A stretch of DNA of 64,000 nucleotides, taken from Cornus controversa (lineage: Eukaryota > Streptophyta > Magnoliopsida > Cornales > Cornaceae). The position numbers and the translations under genes are program-made. Positions 61,901-64,000 of this stretch are shown piece after piece. The number at the start of each line of letters is the position of its first letter. Positions within the stretch are counted from its first letter, which is position 1. The stretch lies in contig CM048847.1 of NCBI GenBank assembly GCA_026545225.1, positions 62,001 to 126,000 on the forward strand, read 5' to 3'. The notes below the pieces were generated by a model. The model was not told where the DNA came from, ran no database searches, and saw only the letters and a program-made list of their open reading frames with translations.

Positions 61901-63981
61901 GCATGTCGATCCGATCTTCATCCATGTTTGTTTGAGTTGTTCTGAGTCAAAAAGAACAATTCCTTGCAATAACCAGGCATGACCACAACCGTATGGCGCT
62001 TTGTGCTAGAATTGACCACCTGGATGTCCAGAAGAATAGAGAATGACAACAACGGTTTTGAACTTGTTTCGTTTGACCTGTCCTGATTCGAAAAGTCCAA
62101 TCCACGTGAAATCGTGCCATACATAGAATTATACGTTGCTTTATGCCTAATTCGACCGTGAGGACGTCCTGAATCGAAAAGAGTAATTCCTTGCTGCACT
62201 CATGAATGATCACAACCGTATGGTGCTCTATGCCAACTTCAACCATCTGGACAAGTAAAAGAAACAATTCCCAAGCTATCGATGATTTTAAACAAGTTTA
62301 GTTTCAGTTGTTCTGATTCAAAAACCCCATTGCTTGAGAAGTTGTGTCATAATCAGAATCGTAAGTTTCTTTTTTCCAAATTAGACCATCAAAGCATCCA
62401 AAAGAAGTGACGAACCTGTCAATCCGATCTTCATCACAACCGTATGGTGCTTTGTTCCAAATTCGACCGTTTCGACATCTAAAGGAAACAATTTGCAAGC
62501 TACCAACCATTTTAAACTTGTTTCATTTGAGTTGTTATGATTAGAAAACCACATTCCAAGAGAAGTCGTGCCATAATAGTAATCGTACGCTGCTTTTTTC
62601 TAAATGAAACCATCAAAGCGTCCCAAAGAAACGACGAGCATGTCGATCCGATCTTCATCCATGTCTGTTTGAGTTGTTCTGAGTCGAAAGAACTATTGCT
62701 TGCAATAATCAGGCATGACGACAACCGTATGGCGCTTTGTGCTAGAACTGACCATCTGGATGTCCAGAAAAATAGAGAATGACAACAACGGTTTCGAACT
62801 TGTTTCGTTTGACTTGTCCTGATTCGAAAAGTCCAATCCACGTGAAATCGTGCCATACCTAGAATTATACGTTGCTTTATGCCAAATTCAACCGTCAGGA
62901 CGTCCTGAATCGAAAAGAGTAATTCCATGTTGCACCCATGAATGATCACAACCGTATGGTGCTCTATGCCAACTTCAACCATCTGGACAAGTAAAAGAAA
63001 CAATTCCCAAGCTATCGAGGATTTTAAACAAGTTTTGTTTGAGTTGTTCTGATTCAAAAACCCATTCCTTGAGAAGTCGTGCCATAATCAGAATCGTAAG
63101 TTTCTTTTTTCCAAATTAGACCATCAAAGCATCCAAAAGAAGTGACGAACATGTCAATCCGATCTTCATCACAATCGTATGGTGCTTTGTTCCAAATTCG
63201 ACCGTTTGGACATCTGAAGGAAACAATTTGTAAGCTACCAACCATTTTAAACTTGTTTCATTTGAGTTGTTTTGATTAGAAAACCACATTCCAAGCGAAG
63301 TCTTGCCATAATATTAATCGTACGCTACTTTTTTCTAAATGAAACCATCAAAGGGTCCCAAAGAAACGACGAGCATGTCGATCCGATCTTCATCCATGTT
63401 TGTTTGAGTTGTTCTGAGTCAAAAAGAACAATTCCTTGCAATAACCAGGCATGACCACAACCGTATGGCGCTTTGTGCTAGAATTGACCACCTGGATGTC
63501 CAGAAGAATAGAGAATGACAACAACGGTTTTGAACTTGTTTCGTTTGACCTGTCCTGATTCGAAAAGTCCAATCCACGTGAAATCGTGCCATACATAGAA
63601 TTATACGTTGCTTTATGCCTAATTCGACCGTGAGGACGTCCTGAATCGAAAAGAGTAATTCCTTGCTGCACTCATGAATGATCACAACCGTATGGTGCTC
63701 TATGCCAACTTCAACCATCTGGACAAGTAAAAGAAACAATTCCCAAGCTATCGATGATTTTAAACAAGTTTAGTTTCAGTTGTTCTGATTCAAAAACCCC
63801 ATTGCTTGAGAAGTTGTGTCATAATCAGAATCGTAAGTTTCTTTTTTCCAAATTAGACCATCAAAGCATCCAAAAGAAGTGACGAACCTGTCAATCCGAT
63901 CTTCATCACAACCGTATGGTGCTTTGTTCCAAATTCGACCGTTTCGACATCTAAAGGAAACAATTTGCAAGCTACCAACCA
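52941..63981. repeat. 2,944-bp double-dimer periodicity
   Basis: GACCACCTGG occurs in Q 52941, 55885, 58829, 61773 and 63245 but not in the Q copies between (54413, 57357, 60301), giving a period of two dimers. Two rarer marks repeat once at the same distance: GGAAATAATTTG at 55864 and 58808, and CCAAAGGAAG at 57987 and 60931. At least 55864-57987 was therefore copied to 58808-60931. The alternation breaks at the right edge, where two consecutive Q copies carry the mark. Confidence 0.85.
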
Positions 63982-64000
63982 TTTTAAACTTGTTTCATTT
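63982..64000. repeat. First 19 bases of the next P or Q monomer
   Basis: TTTTAAACTTGTTTCATTT starts a further monomer in the expected P position. The array therefore continues beyond the window. The P/Q diagnostic base lies outside, so the class is inferred from phase. Confidence 0.8.

Larger units (their letters stand above)
31598..63981. repeat. 22 regular PQ dimers
   Basis: P starts run every 1,472 bp from 31598 to 62510, and Q starts every 1,472 bp from 32333 to 63245 (32,384 bp = 22 x 1,472). P sub-classes in order are: plain 31598 and 33070; P** 34542 and 36014; P* 37486; plain 38958; P* 40430-46318 (five); P** 47790; then plain from 49262 to 62510 (ten). Private changes include 49326 (TGCCAGAAT), 51622 (CATATTTG), 54314 (TGATGAAC), 55181/55183 (TTATGAATGG), 62748 and 62930. 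Confidence 0.95.
1..64000. repeat. Satellite DNA array, PQ dimeric higher-order repeat (1,472 bp)
   Basis: The whole window is a direct tandem array of two related monomers, P (735 bp) and Q (737 bp), mostly alternating as a 1,472-bp dimer. All copies have the same orientation. Using the first T of the recurrent TTTTAAACTTGTTTCATTTG as phase zero, 86 complete monomers run from 689 to 63981, with a partial unit at each end. Their lengths sum exactly (43 x 735 + 40 x 737 + 3 x 736 = 63,293 bp), so no copy carries a net indel. P and Q differ by about 5%, while copies of one class usually differ by a handful of bases. There is no unique sequence, transposon insertion, inversion or array edge. Seen: the periodicity and lengths. 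Inferred: a heterochromatic eukaryotic locus, perhaps centromeric. Confidence 0.98.

Noticed and set aside
1-64000. Telomeric or subtelomeric repeat tracts
   Set aside because: No runs of TTTAGGG, TTAGGG or TTAGG type units were seen on either strand, so a subtelomeric location is not supported by the sequence.
1-64000. CRISPR array
   Set aside because: The repeats are long and contiguous, without unique spacers between short repeats, and no cas-like coding sequence is present.
1-64000. Transposon or retrotransposon tandem (LTR-like monomers)
   Set aside because: There are no terminal inverted repeats, target-site duplications, primer-binding site or polyprotein coding sequence. The internal subunit structure is that of a satellite.
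1-64000. rDNA or tRNA gene cluster
   Set aside because: No rRNA-like conserved stretches were recognised, and there is no tRNA cloverleaf with A and B boxes in either monomer consensus.

Overview
All 64,000 bases are one uninterrupted head-to-tail satellite DNA array. I see no gene, RNA gene, mobile element, CRISPR array or unique sequence, and neither array edge. The scale and higher-order organisation point to a eukaryotic nuclear genome (centromeric, pericentromeric, subtelomeric or knob-like heterochromatin), probably a long-read assembly. The sequence alone does not tell me the species; a plant is a guess only.

The array is nested. The smallest recognisable unit is a diverged core of about 43-46 bp that occurs six times per monomer. 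Two cores make a subunit, and three subunits (282, 230 and 223 bp) make a monomer. There are two monomer classes: P (735 bp) and Q (737 bp). They differ at about 36 positions (about 5%), including two 1-bp indels. P and Q normally alternate, giving a 1,472-bp dimeric higher-order repeat (HOR). From 689 to 63981 I count 86 complete monomers: 43 that begin as P (735 bp each), 40 Q (737 bp each) and 3 Q/P hybrids (736 bp each). These sum exactly to 63,293 bp, so there is no net length change in any copy.

Layout. (1) 1-16141: the alternation is broken by P/Q hybrid monomers (1-688 partial, 3633-4367, 8784-9518, 12463-13197), giving four copies of a five-monomer 3,679-bp super-repeat plus one extra dimer at 7312-8783. 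(2) 16142-28652: eight regular dimers and a lone P, where Q-class variants change over and two P sub-classes appear: P*, with a Q-like patch and private changes, and P**, with a GGTCC variant. (3) 28653-30860: three tandem copies of a Q/P hybrid sharing one junction, followed by a normal Q. (4) 31598-63981: 22 regular dimers, with P*, P** and plain P in patches and a 2,944-bp (double-dimer) periodicity from about 52.9 kb. The last 19 bases begin the next P.

Nothing here looks like cooperating genes. What the window records is satellite evolution: unequal crossover (hybrids of both polarities), conversion-like patches, local tandem duplications, and CpG-type point mutations suggesting methylated chromatin. 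Open reading frames of up to 181 codons recur in every copy, but I judge them to be by-products of the repeat.
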